The position numbers and the translations under genes are program-made. A DNA stretch of 64,000 nt from Eudorina sp. 2006-703-Eu-15 (taxonomy: Eukaryota > Chlorophyta > Chlorophyceae > Chlamydomonadales > Volvocaceae), in contig BDSI01000152.1 in NCBI GenBank assembly GCA_003117195.1, forward strand, positions 131,501 through 195,500, given 5' to 3'. Below are positions 25,579-38,600 of the stretch, piece by piece. The stretch's first letter is position 1. Every line of letters begins with the position of its first letter. Below the pieces are notes generated by a model, which saw only the letters and a program-made list of their open reading frames with translations, was not told where the DNA came from and ran no database searches.

Positions 25579-25580
25579 GC

Positions 25581-26184
25581 TGTCACGCCGATTGACTGCA
25601 CCCGTCAGTTTACTGCTCCAATTCGGTTATTTGCGGTTATTGTGAGTTGTTGTTTGATTCGGTTGTCCGTTTCCTTTGGTTTCGTGACCATCTCTGATGG
25701 TAGAGTGTCGTACTTGTTTGTCTTGTGATTTAGGTCGAGGCTTTGCCTTGGTGCTTTGTCTCGATTTGCTCTTCGGCAATAGCCGATGAGCAACTAGTAG
25801 GCCCCTTTCGTTAGGTTATGGACCTGGCCTAGCGGAAGAGACATGTAAGGTCGTTCATCACATCATTCATCTCCTGGACCGCGCCCTTGTTCCATTGTCA
25901 TCATTTGCACGCATAGTGCTTACATCAGCGTTATGGACAGCTGCGCGGCGTCGCTTCTGCAACGGACCAGCCAGCTGATCCTACCTTCGGCCTTGCCTCC
26001 GGTGTCGCGAATCTACAACAGCGTTTCTGCTGCTTCCACGATGGCACGTTATTTCTGATCTTGTGTTGATGCAGACTTGTTTGAATGGAACAGCCAACGT
26101 GCGCGCATGCGCTGAGGAGTCTCTTTTCTTCTTCGCGCATGCTTTCCCAGCAGATACGTCAGAGAGCAGTCATACGGCCTGACA
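25581..26184. mobile_element. TIR DNA element, internally deleted copy
   Basis: This 604-bp element consists of the 572-bp left part and 32-bp right end of the neighbouring longer element, lacking its middle 626 bp. It is separated from that element by only two bases (GC at 25579-25580). The shared parts appear identical by eye, implying a recent origin. Confidence 0.75.
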
Positions 26185-26417
26185 CCCAGCGCTGCACCCT
26201 CTAGAGGTCTTGGGTTAGAGACATGCGACCACAACCACAACAAGCGCATTCTCAGGGCCCCACACAGCGACTGCCCGCGCATCGTTTCGTGACAGGCTGG
26301 TGAAGGAAGCGCGATGTCGCCCTCGTGGTCGGACAGCGTCAGAAATCGAGTCGATTTGCCTGAGGCTGTAGCTCGTTACTGCAGGTCTCACGCTGCGTGG
26401 ATGCACCGCACACATTT

Positions 26418-26660
26418 GGCTAGCTGCTGAGGTGCGGAGTGGAGGTCACAGTTGATGGATCGAGATTCGCATGGCTGCACCCTCTGTCTCTACGGATGTG
26501 CGGGTATGGAGTAGAATCCTTGGTTGGCTGAATCAACCGACTTGGACCCTCGGTTCGTATGGCGTTGGTGCGGTTAGGGTGTGGCTGAAGGTGTCTTATG
26601 GCATCAAATGCTTAGAAGCGCGACATAAACCTTGGACCGGGCCTGGAAGCCTATCCAGAC
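26418..26660 (+). repeat. Dispersed repeat family B, copy 1
   Basis: Similar to 58139-58355. Shared blocks include TGGCTAGCTGCTGAG, CACAGTTGATGGAT, CCCTCTGTCTCTACGGATGT and TTGGACCCTCGGTTCGTA. Copy 2 carries a short insertion between the second and third blocks. Confidence 0.8.
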
Positions 26661-27020
26661 TGTAACGATAAAAATAGAAACAGTGTTCCAACCGCACCAA
26701 TCAGCGCTCGACCATCCCCGGAAACCAAACCCGGCACACGCGACCCGGGGTGGGAGGGGCCACTGTCTTAAGCAGTCAGAGCATCACAGTCGCGGGAAGT
26801 GGCAGCTGGTACTTGGATGAACCACGTTCCGGTGGACCCCGCGGGTCATCGGTGGCAGCCGCAGCCTCTTCACCACACACTGCAAATCACCGCCACCCCG
26901 TTCATGGGGGGCAGCCTCAGCCAAAGATAAAGTCCGTTGGTAGACAGCAGGGCGCCATTATTAGCGAACTGCCATCAGAGCCAAGGCCGATTCACGTCTC
27001 CGTAGTCTTATTATTATCAA

Positions 27021-27160
27021 GGATGTTACAACGGACCCCGCGGGTCATCAGTGACAGCCAACGGCGACAGCCGAGGCTTCCTCACCATACACTGCTTAAA
27101 CGAACCGGCGCCATCGTGGCGCTCCGGACAGGCTCCACAAGTGCACCGAAACACTCCCCG
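27021..27160 (+). repeat. Dispersed repeat family A, copy 2
   Basis: Matches 39804-39975 and 49221-49385 in the same orientation and 5230-5343 inverted, from GGATGTTACA through the CAAGTGCACCGAAACAC block. A partial related copy lies just upstream at about 26828-26890. Confidence 0.85.
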
Positions 27161-28774
27161 TAGTCTACGGGGCGGCCGAAACTTCCAGAGGGTTTCATGC
27201 TCTTGAGACAGCACTTCGGGTCTCACTATTCACGACGGGTGCGGCTCCGGCGTCCTGCCCCGGTCCTAGGTTCCCCTCCCGGGTTGTTGGCCCCGTCAAC
27301 GCAACGTGTGGTCCGTGCATGTTAATAGAGCCAAGAACGTCAGCACACCCCCTCCTGAACGCCGTACACGTAGGATGGTTGCATCAGTTGTACCCCGACC
27401 AGGGTGCTGTCGATGGTGGGACGCGATGACATCGAATGCTATTCGTATGAAGCCGGGCCATGCGACCTCCCATGGCACACGCAGACCGATGGATGTACAA
27501 TGTCATGTGGCAAGCTTCACTAGGTGCTGATTAGTGCGGATTTGTGCATGCGTGTACGTAAGTCGCTTGCCAATGGAGTTAGCACTGAAGCCATGTGCGG
27601 GAGAGTGGACGTGGCGGCGCGCAAAGTTGCCCCATGAATTCGCGGGTGTCCTATGTACACATTTCTATTTGTACATCGCGCGACCACCTGTGGGTACAGT
27701 GCATACACCTGCTTATGAGGGCCATATGCAAACAACTCACTCGTTCACTAGCGTGGTATGCTATGAGGATAAGCGCGCAACCGGCTCTGCACACGGTCAG
27801 GCGCTGCTCTGGGTACTGCCGATTTGCGCCGACCGCAGGTCCACCTACCACCACCATGCAGAAAACCTTAATACAGCTTATAGGTAAACCCAAAAGTGGA
27901 ACTGCGCTGTGTCTGGTTGCACTCATGGACTCGGTGAAACCATTGCTTAAAAATTCTGGACTTGGTGACGGGCGCCGTGACAGTCGGGCAGTGCGCACGT
28001 AAACCCGCCCACTCCTCAGGATTATCCGTGAGATTCCCTTTGCATAATCCTCTATACTCAAACCCTATGCCTCGGGACTAATCAGGAGAGCAACAATTAT
28101 GGCCCGCCTTGCTGCATACGAGTCGGTCACCGACAGGAACCGTGAGACAGGAATGCCAGATCTGCTGATGCGTATTATGACGCTTTAAGTAATAGTTCTT
28201 ATTGCTGCACCGGTGGGGCCCTTCGCGGACTCATGCATGGGATGCCAAAGATATGGCTTGCGGTTCCATGCAACGAAATGACGGGCAATTAAAATAACAG
28301 TACCATACTCAACATACATGCATGCGACTGCTTTCGGGGGGTCTGATTTATGAGGCATTGTACGTGAATTGAAGCTTATGATCACAAACGAGATATCAGC
28401 TCATGCTAATAGCAGATACGAGCTCTTAGGATGAGCAAGTGACTTTGTTTGGACCTAGCGGTACTACAAATGTGCACGAGCCCGTAACTTTTCTTTCGGC
28501 GACTCCAAAAGATCAACTTAATCAGAGCTACCAGTTTGCTTGTCATTAAAACCTTACTTCTGCATATTATTGGATGGGTTTGCTTTATTATGCTATCTTT
28601 TCAGAGTTAGGCTCGCTGCATTTTTTTGTAATACCTTAACAAAGGACATCAACATGCGTCTGCTGACTGAATACAATAAATTTTTATTGTGACTACAAGT
28701 TCTGATTGGGATCGGCAGATGTGTGTAGAAAGTTATGTTGTAAATCCAGGCGTCCGTTTACTGTATTCCTAAGC

Positions 28775-31700
28775 ATGGCAGTTATACTTGTACTCTTATT
28801 ATCGCTGAGTGCGGGCACCATTGGATTGGCTGTGGAATTCACACAAGCAACAGCCGTTCGCAATCGCATCCAGCGCGATACGGAACAAACGCGAAGCTTA
28901 CCAGGAGAGGAGGAGCATACACGCTTAGCGGTCGATCGACGGGATGCAGGCGGCGCATGGTGGGGCCCCCAGCAGCACCGGCGCTCTCTAGCAGCGAGAC
29001 GGAAGCGACGTATCTACCACCCGAACCGCCCCAGCTCCTATCTCAGCCTGGGCAAGGTGCGCCCCTTCTCAGGAGATGTGCACCCCTCAGATGCTCTCCA
29101 TACAGCGCTCGGGAGCCGTTCCTACAAGCGAGAACTTATCCTTATGACCGACACTCGGCCGCGGGCTGCAGTCCAACTGCACGACAACTTGGCGCAGCTC
29201 GGCCTGGTGCACCTGTTGTGGCTTACCAACTCCCAGAGCATATGCGCGGCCGCGGACGGACTTCTGGCTGCACGAGCCAACCTGCACGGCCAGAAGCAGC
29301 AGCAACAACAGCAACAACAACAATTCGAGGCCGACGGTTTCGGCGCCGGCTCCGCCGCATCCAGCCGGCGGGCACTCCGGAATGTGCCGTACAACGTGTC
29401 TGCCGCCATGGTGGCGCTCGCGGCGGCCAACGAGGTCGCGGCCAGCTGGCGGCGCAACACCATCAGCGACGCAGCCGGCGGGGTGGCGGGCCCCGCCGCC
29501 ACCTCCGCCGGCTTGGGCTGCGTCTGGTACGATCAGCCCTTCCCCGACAGCTTCGGCGGGCACCGTCGGCTGATGATGAAGCGCGTGATGCTGATCGCCC
29601 GGACCGTGCGCCAGGGCTACAACGTCCTGTCAATGGACACGGACGTCATCCTGTTCCGCGAGCCGTACATATTCTTCAAGACGCCGCCGTACGCCGCCGC
29701 GCACATGTTGGTCGGCAAGGCGATCCGCGGCGGCAGTATGGTGAACACGGGTGTCATGTACTTCCAGAACGTCTCCCGCGACGGCCCCGTGTCCTGGCTG
29801 CTCACGGAGGCGATCGAGCGCAACCTGCGCTGGGTAGAGCCCAGGACGGCCGGCGGCGGCACGGAAGGGCTCCTGGCGCCCCACGAGGCCGAGCGACGCG
29901 GCTGCTGGGACCAGCTGCTGTTTGGCGATGTGGTGCTGACCATCATCACGCGCAAGCTGTCGCTGTACTACTGCGCGCGACTGCCGGACCGGACGGCCGC
30001 GGGCGACAGCGCGGCGACGTTCGCGGCCAAGATGGCAGGGACCCGGAAGACGGAGGAGGACGGCGGCTGGAACACGCGGCACCGCACGGCGCTGGGGCTG
30101 GCGGACAAGCAGAGTCCGTCCGAGCTGTTCGCGGTGCGCTGAACCGCTGGGAGTGCGCCGCCTGGCTGCCAGGGAGGGGGGTGAGGGGCCGACCTGGGCC
30201 TGGGTGGCTAGGCGAGGAAGGGGGGTTTAGACAGCAGCGATGGGCAGGCGGGTTGACCGATAAATGACGGCGGTAGTGTGGGACTACCTGCATGGGGTTC
30301 CAACTCGTGTCGGGATAGGTGTTCACTGATGCTTGCGTGACGTGCTTTGACCTACGAACTCGGGCGCCGCCGCCCAAGTCGCTGAGCGCGCCTCAGCGGG
30401 TGTGGGCTGCCTGCTCCAACCCCCTGCCCACCCCGGATCGCCCCATGCAGCGCCACATCACATCGGTCACCGACCCGGACCTGCAAGCTCTGGTGGCGGG
30501 CGACTCGTACATCACCAGCTTGGCCAACATAACCATCCCCCGGGACCCGCCACCGCTGCTCCCCGACGAGCCGGGGTACGCCCTGCCCCCGCGGGTGGCC
30601 GGTGGCCTGGCGGAGCAGTTCCAGCGGCTGCTGGCGGCGGATGACGCCAAGGCGCCGCAGGCCACTGGTGCTGGCGCTGCAGCCGGGGCCGCACGGCGGC
30701 TGCAGCAGACGGACAGCAGCAGCAATGGGGCCAGCGCCGGCGGCGGCGATGGCGACGAGGGGGTGGCGAGCAGCAGCAGCAGCAGCACTGCGGGCCCCGT
30801 GCTGGCGCCGCTGTACCGCGATGTGGAGACGTTTGCGTACGCGGCGGAGTGGCTGGTGGGCGGCTGGACACAGCGCGGGGTGATGGGCTACTGGGACCCG
30901 GCTCTCACAAACGGCGTTCCCCGGCAGGTGCGCGGGGGCCGGGCGGGCACGGCGTCCTCTCACTCACTCGCACGCGTCCCGGCGCTGCGCCGAGAACAGC
31001 GCCAGGTGATGGACAGCGTTGGTCATGTCAGGGCGGCTGCATGGATGTGCGCTGCCCCGCACAACAGGCGTCGTGCGCTCCGAGTTCCTCGTGAGGTTCC
31101 GGTTCCGGTGGTGTACCGTATGAGGCGGTGGTGCGCCGTATGTGGCCGAACCCATGGACCTTTCGGCTTTCATGGCCCAGCACTAGGGTTGTGACCGCGG
31201 CGGCCTTCGCCTGCGCTGTTTCAAAACGTCATGTCATGTCATGTCATGCAGGTCTTTGCGCACCTGGTGCGCGCCCCCGGACCTACGGCCATCGGCAAGG
31301 AGGCAGTACGGATGCAGTACGGGGAGTACGACTGGGAGCTAGCGGCGCTAACGGACGGCGGGCCGTTCCCCTTCCTTGGGTCCGCCAACGCCTCCGACCT
31401 GCCCCGGGTGGTGGCGCTGCTGCCCGACCTGGACACCACCACCAGCACCCCCGTCCAGTGGAGCAACATGGCGAGGGGCCTGGCGCAGGTGGCGCTGCTG
31501 ACGGGCCGCCGGGTCGTGTGGCCCGCCGTGCCCTGCGCCAGTAAATGGGTGCAGCCAAACCCGGGGTCGCGGCGCGCGCTGCCGCTCAACCCCAACCTGC
31601 GCTTCCTGGCCCACGGGTCGTTTGCAGACGGCCTGATGTGCCTCCCTGCCGTCGCTCTGCACCAAAAGTGCCTGTTTGAGCGGTGGGTGGGCGGGCGCAA

Positions 31701-32422
31701 CGACTCGGCGGAGGCGACTGGTGTGAAGGACGAGGCGGTGGTGGAGCCGGTGACGCGGCGGGAGGGACCGCGGGGGCTGCTGCCCATGGAGTTCGATATG
31801 CTGCTAAACGTGCTGCCGGCCTCGGTGGTGACGCCCGGGCCGCACAACACGGTGCACCTGCAGACCAATGACGACTACGATGACGGCGGCGAGCGACCGG
31901 TCATGTTTGACGAGCCGCCGCGGGCCGAGGTGAGGTCTGGTCGGATTGCTAGTCCTATTCCTGTTCCGGAGACAGGCAGAGAGCTTGTGCCGTGACGCAG
32001 CACATGAAGATGCCTCTGGGCTCATGCCCACTGTCGCACCACGTGCACAACGTCGCGTCACACAGGTCGTTGCCCATGATCGATCCTGGTCAAGCGGGCG
32101 GGTCGCTGAGTATTCCGTTGATGGCGTCGCAGCTGCTGATGCCAGTGCCAGTGCCGGCCCTTCGCCCTAGGTCCCGCTGTTCGGATTGAGCCACGACTCC
32201 GCCGCCTGCCGCCTGCCGCCGGTGACCTCCCGCTTCCCGCAGGGCATCACCTACGTGAAAGCCGCCGCGGTGGCGCAGGCCCTGCGCGAGCCCCCGCTTG
32301 CGGACCAGCCTGTGCTGTACTTCGCGCAGCGCACCTTCCTAACCCAGCTGGACAAGCTGGGCGACCCGGACCTCATGACCCGCTACCGCACGTTTCGCAA
32401 CGAGTGCCCCGCGCTGAGATAG
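28775..32422 (+). CDS. Type II membrane nucleotide-diphospho-sugar transferase (GT77/PF03407-like)
   Basis: Four exons join in phase: 28775-30133, 30319-30927, 31252-31929 and 32171-32422 (TAG), giving about 965 aa. The N-terminus has a strong hydrophobic segment (MAVILVLLLSLSAGTIGLAV), read as a signal anchor into the secretory pathway. A nucleotide-sugar-binding DTD motif lies at residues 288-290 in LSMDTDVILFREPYIF, followed by the NTGVMYFQN and GCWDQLLFGD motifs usual in this glycosyltransferase superfamily. A Gln run near residues 173-182 and an Ala/Ser-rich region interrupt it. Exons 2-4 form a long C-terminal part that I do not recognise as a domain. A Golgi role in wall or glycoprotein arabinosylation/galactosylation is inferred from the family. 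In-frame sequence upstream of 28775 encodes a basic CRKLCCKSRR stretch behind a possible acceptor, so a further 5' exon is possible. Confidence 0.82.
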
Positions 32423-35400
32423 AAAGCTCGCGACCACCCCTGCGGCGCCTGGCTGGCTGCGTGCAGCTAAGGTCAGGCTTGGTGTAATTGACAGGGGCTG
32501 AAGCCCGGGCCCCAGTCCAGCCAACAGTGCAAACGACCTGACAACTTCGAGGAGCAGAGGCGCGATCGTATGCCCAGACACCTGCGTGGGGTTGAGAGCG
32601 GCTCCTAGGGTATTTTTAATTGCAGTGAGCGTGAAGCGAGCGTGAGGAGCTGTCGTTGTCGTTGGCAGGTGTCTCTCATCCGGCATGCGACAGGCACCCG
32701 ATAGAGAAGATTGAGTACAGGGCAGTTTGTGGGTATCCTGCCAGCGGGCGCCTTGTGGCGCGAGGCGGTGGTGGGCAGCAAGCTGGCATTTGACTAGGTA
32801 TGGGATATCATACGGAGAGCGTGCGTCAGGGGGAACACTTCCCCTTCCTTTGTGATCTTGCGGCAACAGGGGTGGGTTGTCACGGGAAGGCACTGGACAG
32901 TCGCCAGAGGCGCCATCACCTTGGCTGAAGCCATCTTTGCGTCAATAATCAACTCCCCAAATGAACCCATATGATTAATTGTATTGGGCCAACCCGAGGC
33001 AAGGACGTGCACCCTGAGCTCATGCGGGGCACCCTCTGTGGGCGCCTCGGCACCTTCCACACTAGCAAGCACCCTGAGCAGGATTGCGGACTGGCAAGTG
33101 GTTGGGGCAGCGGCGTGGCGCCGGAGTCGTTTGTGAGACGCAATCTGCGGCGTGACGGCGGACCCTGGGCCGGGTGCTGCGGGCCTTGGCGGTCCAGGGG
33201 GGGGGGCCGCCGCAGGTGAAGGTCCTCTCGCTCCTGCAGCTGCTGGTGGGCTGGGTACGCAGGATGCGGGCTGGCTTGCGCGATGTGGGCTTACTGCGGG
33301 ATGGTGCGCGGTAAAATGAGCTGGTCGGGTAGAAGGTGGGCGGTGTACAAGGCCCTGCTGGGGGAGGACCTGGGGGCCACATTTGGCGCAGTAAGGCGGA
33401 CCAGCTCAGCGAGGGGGCCTATTAGATCACACACGGGGGGCCTACGTCCGCCTCGCTAAGATCACACACGGGCAGGCACCGACAGAGGAAATCGTTAGGC
33501 CGTGGGGCCGAGGGGGCCCTCTTTGTCCAGGGAGGGTGTTGGGCTACACTGGACGGGCCCTGCCATGGCAGCCCGCTGCCCTTCTTCTTTGGGGAGAAGC
33601 TGCAACACACGGCGCCAGGGCTGGCGCTAGACTTGCGCGCCATGACAGGTCACAGGGTGCGGCAGGGGGTTGCGACCGCCGCAACTACTGCAGCCGGAGT
33701 GCGCTTGGTGGCCATCAGGGCGCATGGGAGGAGGAAGCCGGCGGAGGCGGGGCTGCCGAAGTCGGTTGCAGCGCGGCGGTCCATCTTGGGCCAGGTGTGA
33801 GGGACTGGAAGTCTGTAACTGGCGGGCTAAAGTTGGAGTGGGCTCGCTTGTGGCTAGGCAAGGCTGTGGGAGCCCTCTCTATCCACTTGCGACCGGTTCG
33901 GTGGTGGTGCGACTGAATGCACCCATCTGTGGGGGTACGGGCCGCCTAACCCGGTATCCCACTGGCCTCAATTTGCTCTTCCCTGCGTACGTAGATTTTG
34001 GGTTGCAAGCTTGCAACCGTGTATCGAGGGGGTGACTCGTAAGAGGGCCAACTGCGGTCGCATCCACCCATTCCTTAAACGGCCCGGGAATAAAGTGCGC
34101 ACACGTGGTACGAAGCGTGTCCATCTATCTGTGCATAACCGGCCCGACCCCAGCCCCGAGCACAACAGGCCCTGTCCCCGCCCCTGCCCGCCTCTACCCC
34201 ACACAGTCCAGCATGGAGGGGCCCCCCAGTGCCCCACACACATGGATCCCATCCGGCTGTGTTGGTCAGGTTGCTCCCGCCGGCAGCTGCACGCCGGCGG
34301 TGTGCACGCCAGCGTCAGGCCCACAGCAGTTCCACAAGGTTCACGCTGCGTCCATGACGCGTACCGTAGGGGTACTAATGTTTAAGTAATTAAATAACTA
34401 TTTGGACCTCTCAAACCGCTCGACGAAAATTATTTGGAGTTCTCTAAAATAATTACCAGGCAGTTGGAAATCCCCTCGCGCTCTAAAAACAGTTTTAGAG
34501 ACGCACGGCTAGGCGCCTGCTACCCGGGGCCCCGTTCGCTCTTACGGCACTGTTGTTGTTACAGGAGCGTGCAGCAGGTCACCGGCGTGTGGCCCGCCCA
34601 TAAGGGCGCCCCGTGGGGCGTGTGTGCATGCTAGGTAGCACCATGTTTGAACTACTCCACCGTTCCTCCAGGGCTTCAAAGTCGTTTGCTAGACGACAGG
34701 GTGTTTGTCTGTAACGGGCGGCTGGTGACTGGAGTCGCTGACAGCCTGGAAAGCGCTCGGACGTGCCCCAAAATGGCTGCGGTTCTTAAAAGTCTCTAAA
34801 TGTTTCTAGCGACTTCCTAAAAACTTCCTGGTCGCGCCAAAATTATCCAGCATTTCCTAAAAACATTACCTGTCTAAAAATAATTCCAAAATTATTTTGG
34901 AGGTCTTAAAAATTAGTCTCTAAAAACATTAGTGTCCCTACGGTAACGCCTCACGCTGTACCAGGTCTCGACTTCCCGTACAGCCAAGAACATTATTCCC
35001 GTACAGGCTCGTCACACCGTATTACACGTTGTGTAGGCCGTATGTCCAACAACAAACATGCATTCCCTCACACACCACATGCATCCCCACTCGCTTCATA
35101 GCCGCAGTCGTCAGGAGTCGTCCAGGGCCGCGTACCCACATTAGCTGATGCCTTCCACCGACCATGCCATCTGACTTGTGTACTCAACAACCCACCGCGA
35201 CCGGCCTCGTAACCGGCGGGCTGTCCGCCCCTCGACTACCCCCTCTCGACTCCGCAACACGAAGTTCTCTTTACGGCGGCGTGGTTCAAGTCCAGCTAAC
35301 GGCGGAAACCCTTGAAATCACGGTGATCACTTCAGTGTTTTTCTGCCGGGCTATTGAAACCTGTGCATGACAACGCGCGCGCCCTTCGGGATGTCCGAGG

Positions 35401-35673
35401 CGACCAACATGAGGCAGCTGATAAGCCTCGCAACCCCGCCGGGAGTGAGCCTCTTGCCCGGCATGATACAGCCGGTGATGGGGCCCTCTCTCGTCAGTGC
35501 GCAGAGGCGCAGCACAGGGAAGCAGCGCGGCCGCGCCACTTGCGGCGAGAAACCGGAGGAGCTGGCGTATCGCTGCCTGGCTGCCGCCTGTGCAGCCCAG
35601 CTTAAGCCTTCCCGAGACCCTGTCTCATTTCCCGGTTGGCCATCAGCCGGCAGGCTGCACAGCTAGATCTCGT
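32423..35673. other. Convergent intergenic region with AT-rich CTAAAA-motif block
   Basis: Holds the 3'UTR of the glycosyltransferase gene and, distally, of the minus-strand 35.7-38.8 kb gene. Between 32.7 and 34.1 kb there are GC-rich open frames on both strands with no recognisable domain, possibly decayed transposon. At 34384-34950 lies an AT-rich block with many TCTAAAA/CCTAAAAA motifs. Confidence 0.4.
32483..32487 (+). terminator. Putative TGTAA poly(A) signal of the glycosyltransferase gene
   Basis: TGTAA lies 61 bases after the TAG at 32420-32422. TGTAA is the predominant poly(A) signal in Chlamydomonas-type algae. Confidence 0.6.
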
Positions 35674-38600
35674 TCAGTCCGGAGACGGAACGGGAACCGT
35701 GAAGGTGGTGGTGAGGCCTCCCGGGATGCGGAAATTGCCGTACGGTCCGAAGTTGACCGCAGTGGTGGCAAAGCCGGGCCCCGTGCGGGTGATCACCCAG
35801 TTGGGTTTGTAGTTTACCCTGACGGCGTGGAGGATGTGTGTGGCGGGGGGAGGACGGCGCGGGGTTGCGACGGGGGACAGGGGGGTGGGAACCGGTGGGA
35901 AGGCACGCGATCTATGCTGCTAACTCTGGGTATGACAGCGTGTTGTCTTGGCTGAACACCGCACTCGTCCCCAGCCCCTTTCGAATGGAGCCCGAAGCCC
36001 AGACACCCCAGCACGCATGCACCTGTCGATTGTCGTACTTCCGCTGTTGCTGAGCGCGGAGAAGGTAACAGAGTCCGGCAGTAACCGACCCTTGGGTCCC
36101 TGGTTCACGTCGGCGCCCTGCAGTGCGGTACGGCAAGGGCGGGGCGCCACGCGCACTCACTCCGCAGCCTTGTGTGCCGAGGCCCATGCATGTGACTCGC
36201 AGCTTGCAGTAAGGCGGGTTATGGCGGCCGGTCGGTTGCTCACCGCCTAATCAGATGCGCGCTGTTCATCCATCGTCCATGGCCCTACCCAATGAGCCGG
36301 GCCGCCCATGCTCCGCTACCGTAACCCAACTGCTTCAACTCACCGCAATACGATATTGGTTCCCCACCACCCCGTTGAGACCGTTGAAGAAGACGTTGGC
36401 GGACAGACTGAGGCTGTTGCTTCCGGTGAGGGAGCTGCTGCTGGTCCTGTCGTACAGGTCGGGTGTGGTAGTGGCCACCAGTCCTCGCTGGGTGGGGAAT
36501 GGGATGGCGAAGCAGTTTGGGATTGTCCCAGCGGTTAGTGGGGGCTGTCCGGCCCGAGTTTCAGTCCAGCATGCGCCCCGCAGGAAAGCGAGCGCCTAAA
36601 GAACTGGAGGCGAAACTCGGATACCGAAACCGCCGCACCTGGGTAATAGCGCCGATGCCCGTGTACTGCAAAACTGTTTGGTCGTACACGACCTGCGGGA
36701 CAAGAAAACGGGGGCCCAGCGTGATCACACGGGATGAACACCGACACGCGTCGGCACGCAAGGCCCCCGCTGCTGGCCGCCTACCTTCAGCCACCGCAGT
36801 CTGGCCCTTGCGGATACGCCCAACCGGGAGTTGCCGCTGTGGTATGACGTTGGGTTCCCTGGATGCACGGGTTTGGGGTTGACTTCGGTGCCGCTCCCGC
36901 CAAACCGTGCCCGTATCCGCAGGGACTGAGAGCCCGCCGTCCCAGGAACATCTGCTCCTCTTACCGCTGAGCGGGCCAGGCCCCGCACCCGCCCGCGCAC
37001 ACCGCCTTAGTTCCCTTCCCCTGCCCCGCTCCCCCCTCCTTCGCCCCACCTGGTCCGTGGTAACACCCAGGAAGGTCACCAAGTCACGGTCCGCGCACAG
37101 CAAGTACGGCGGCCGGCAAAACGGAAACAGCCGACTTTGGCCGCCGCCGCCGCCGCCGCCGCTTCCCCCGCTTCCGCTCCCGCCTCCATTCCCACCCGCA
37201 TCTCCGCTGCCCGAGTCGGTCTGCCGCAGCCCCAGCGTCGCGCCCCCGCTGCCGCCGTTCCCACTCCGATACCCCGAGGGACCAAGCGAGTGGCCCCCGC
37301 TGGGAGGCCGCCCCTGGGCGTCGGTCCGTTCATCCGGTGTGGCCGTGAACCAATGTCCGGCTGTCCCCGCAGCCGTCGCACCCCGGGCGCCCGGCAGAGG
37401 GGCCCCCACAGCAGTACTGCCGTACACATCGCTGTCGTATTCATCTTCGGTGCCGGTGTCGGCGCTGGGCACCCCATCCGTCGCCAGGGGGTCCTCGGCT
37501 TGATGGGGCGATGCTGAGTTGTACAGGTGGTACAGGCCCCAGAGGACGTCGTTGGAGGTCAGGTTTTGGAGGGCTGCGGGGTCGACGACAAGACCGACCC
37601 CCTTGATGGCATCCGCGGCTGGTTTGGGTGCTGCCGGGTAGGGTAAGGGGACTGGAGCTGAGCGCAGCAGCGACTTGGCCATCACCGGTGACGTAGCACC
37701 ACCGAGGCTCGTGCCTCCGCTGCTGTCAACGACCTCGCCATAACTGCTGCTGCTGCTACTGCCACTGCTGTCACCACCGAGGGAGTAATACCAGCTGGGG
37801 TCCGCCGCTTCGACCGCTTGCTGCCACTGCTGCTTGATGCGGAGGTTGCGCGGAGACGATTTCAGGGAGCCCGGCGTCCCGCCCGCCAAGCTTGAGGCAC
37901 CTCCTGCCTGCCGCTGGTTGCGCTGCTGCGGCACTTGTTGCTGCAGCCCAGGTTGTTGTGGCTGGGGTAGTGGCGCCGGGTTTACAGGCGCGGCGACTGC
38001 GGAGGGGGCTTGCAGCTGCGCCAGTGTCGCGGGGCTGAGCAGTGAGGCGGTGAGGGAGTTGGACTCGATCAGCCGCAGCGTATCCTGCGTGATTGCCTGT
38101 TGCTGGCGGAGCTGCAGCTGCGACTGCTGCCGCAGCTGCTGCTGCTGGGACGATGCCGCTTGTTGGCTGCTTGCCGGCGCGCTCTGCTGCGCCCTGCCGC
38201 CAGCCGCGCCACCCGCTGGGCGCAGCACGGCCGACTGCCGCCCCAACATACCCGCGAACAGCGGATTCCGAGAGCCCGGGGCCGTCTCACCAAGCGCGAG
38301 CTGCGCGGCCGCATCACCCCTGGCCATGCCCCTCTGGTCGTACCCGCCAGGTACAGCGCCGGCACCGGCACTGTACGATGCCGCTGGCCCGCTGGGCGCG
38401 CCGATGTCGGCGGCCATCAATAGCTGCTGCAGGCGCCGTAGCGCCGTCTCCGGGCGGATGGCCCCCTCGCCGTCCTGGGCGGCTGCACGGCTGCCGGACA
38501 GCGCATCCGGATGACTGACAGCACATCCAGATGATGATGTGCTCAGGAGGGTGTGCTGAACACCCGACCCCTCCCTGCGCCACCGCTGTGGAACCGTGCC

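Larger units (their letters stand above)
26185..28774. other. Repeat-rich intergenic region upstream of glycosyltransferase
   Basis: Contains dispersed repeat family B (about 26418-26660), a fragment and a fuller copy of family A (about 26828-26890 and 27021-27160), then about 1.5 kb of AT-rich sequence leading to the glycosyltransferase start. No coding exon is supported. Confidence 0.5.

Noticed and set aside
24349..26152. LTR retrotransposon (572-bp direct repeats with TG...CA ends)
   Set aside because: The last 32 bp after each repeat are inverted to the first bases, fitting TIR elements. No primer-binding site, polypurine tract or pol sequence is seen.
28957..30267. 436-codon plus-strand frame overlapping the glycosyltransferase
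   Set aside because: Arg/Gly/Ala-rich out-of-frame shadow of the real exon.
34384..34950. Interstitial telomere array
   Set aside because: Motifs are TCTAAAA or CCTAAAAA with irregular spacing, not CCCTAAAA in tandem.
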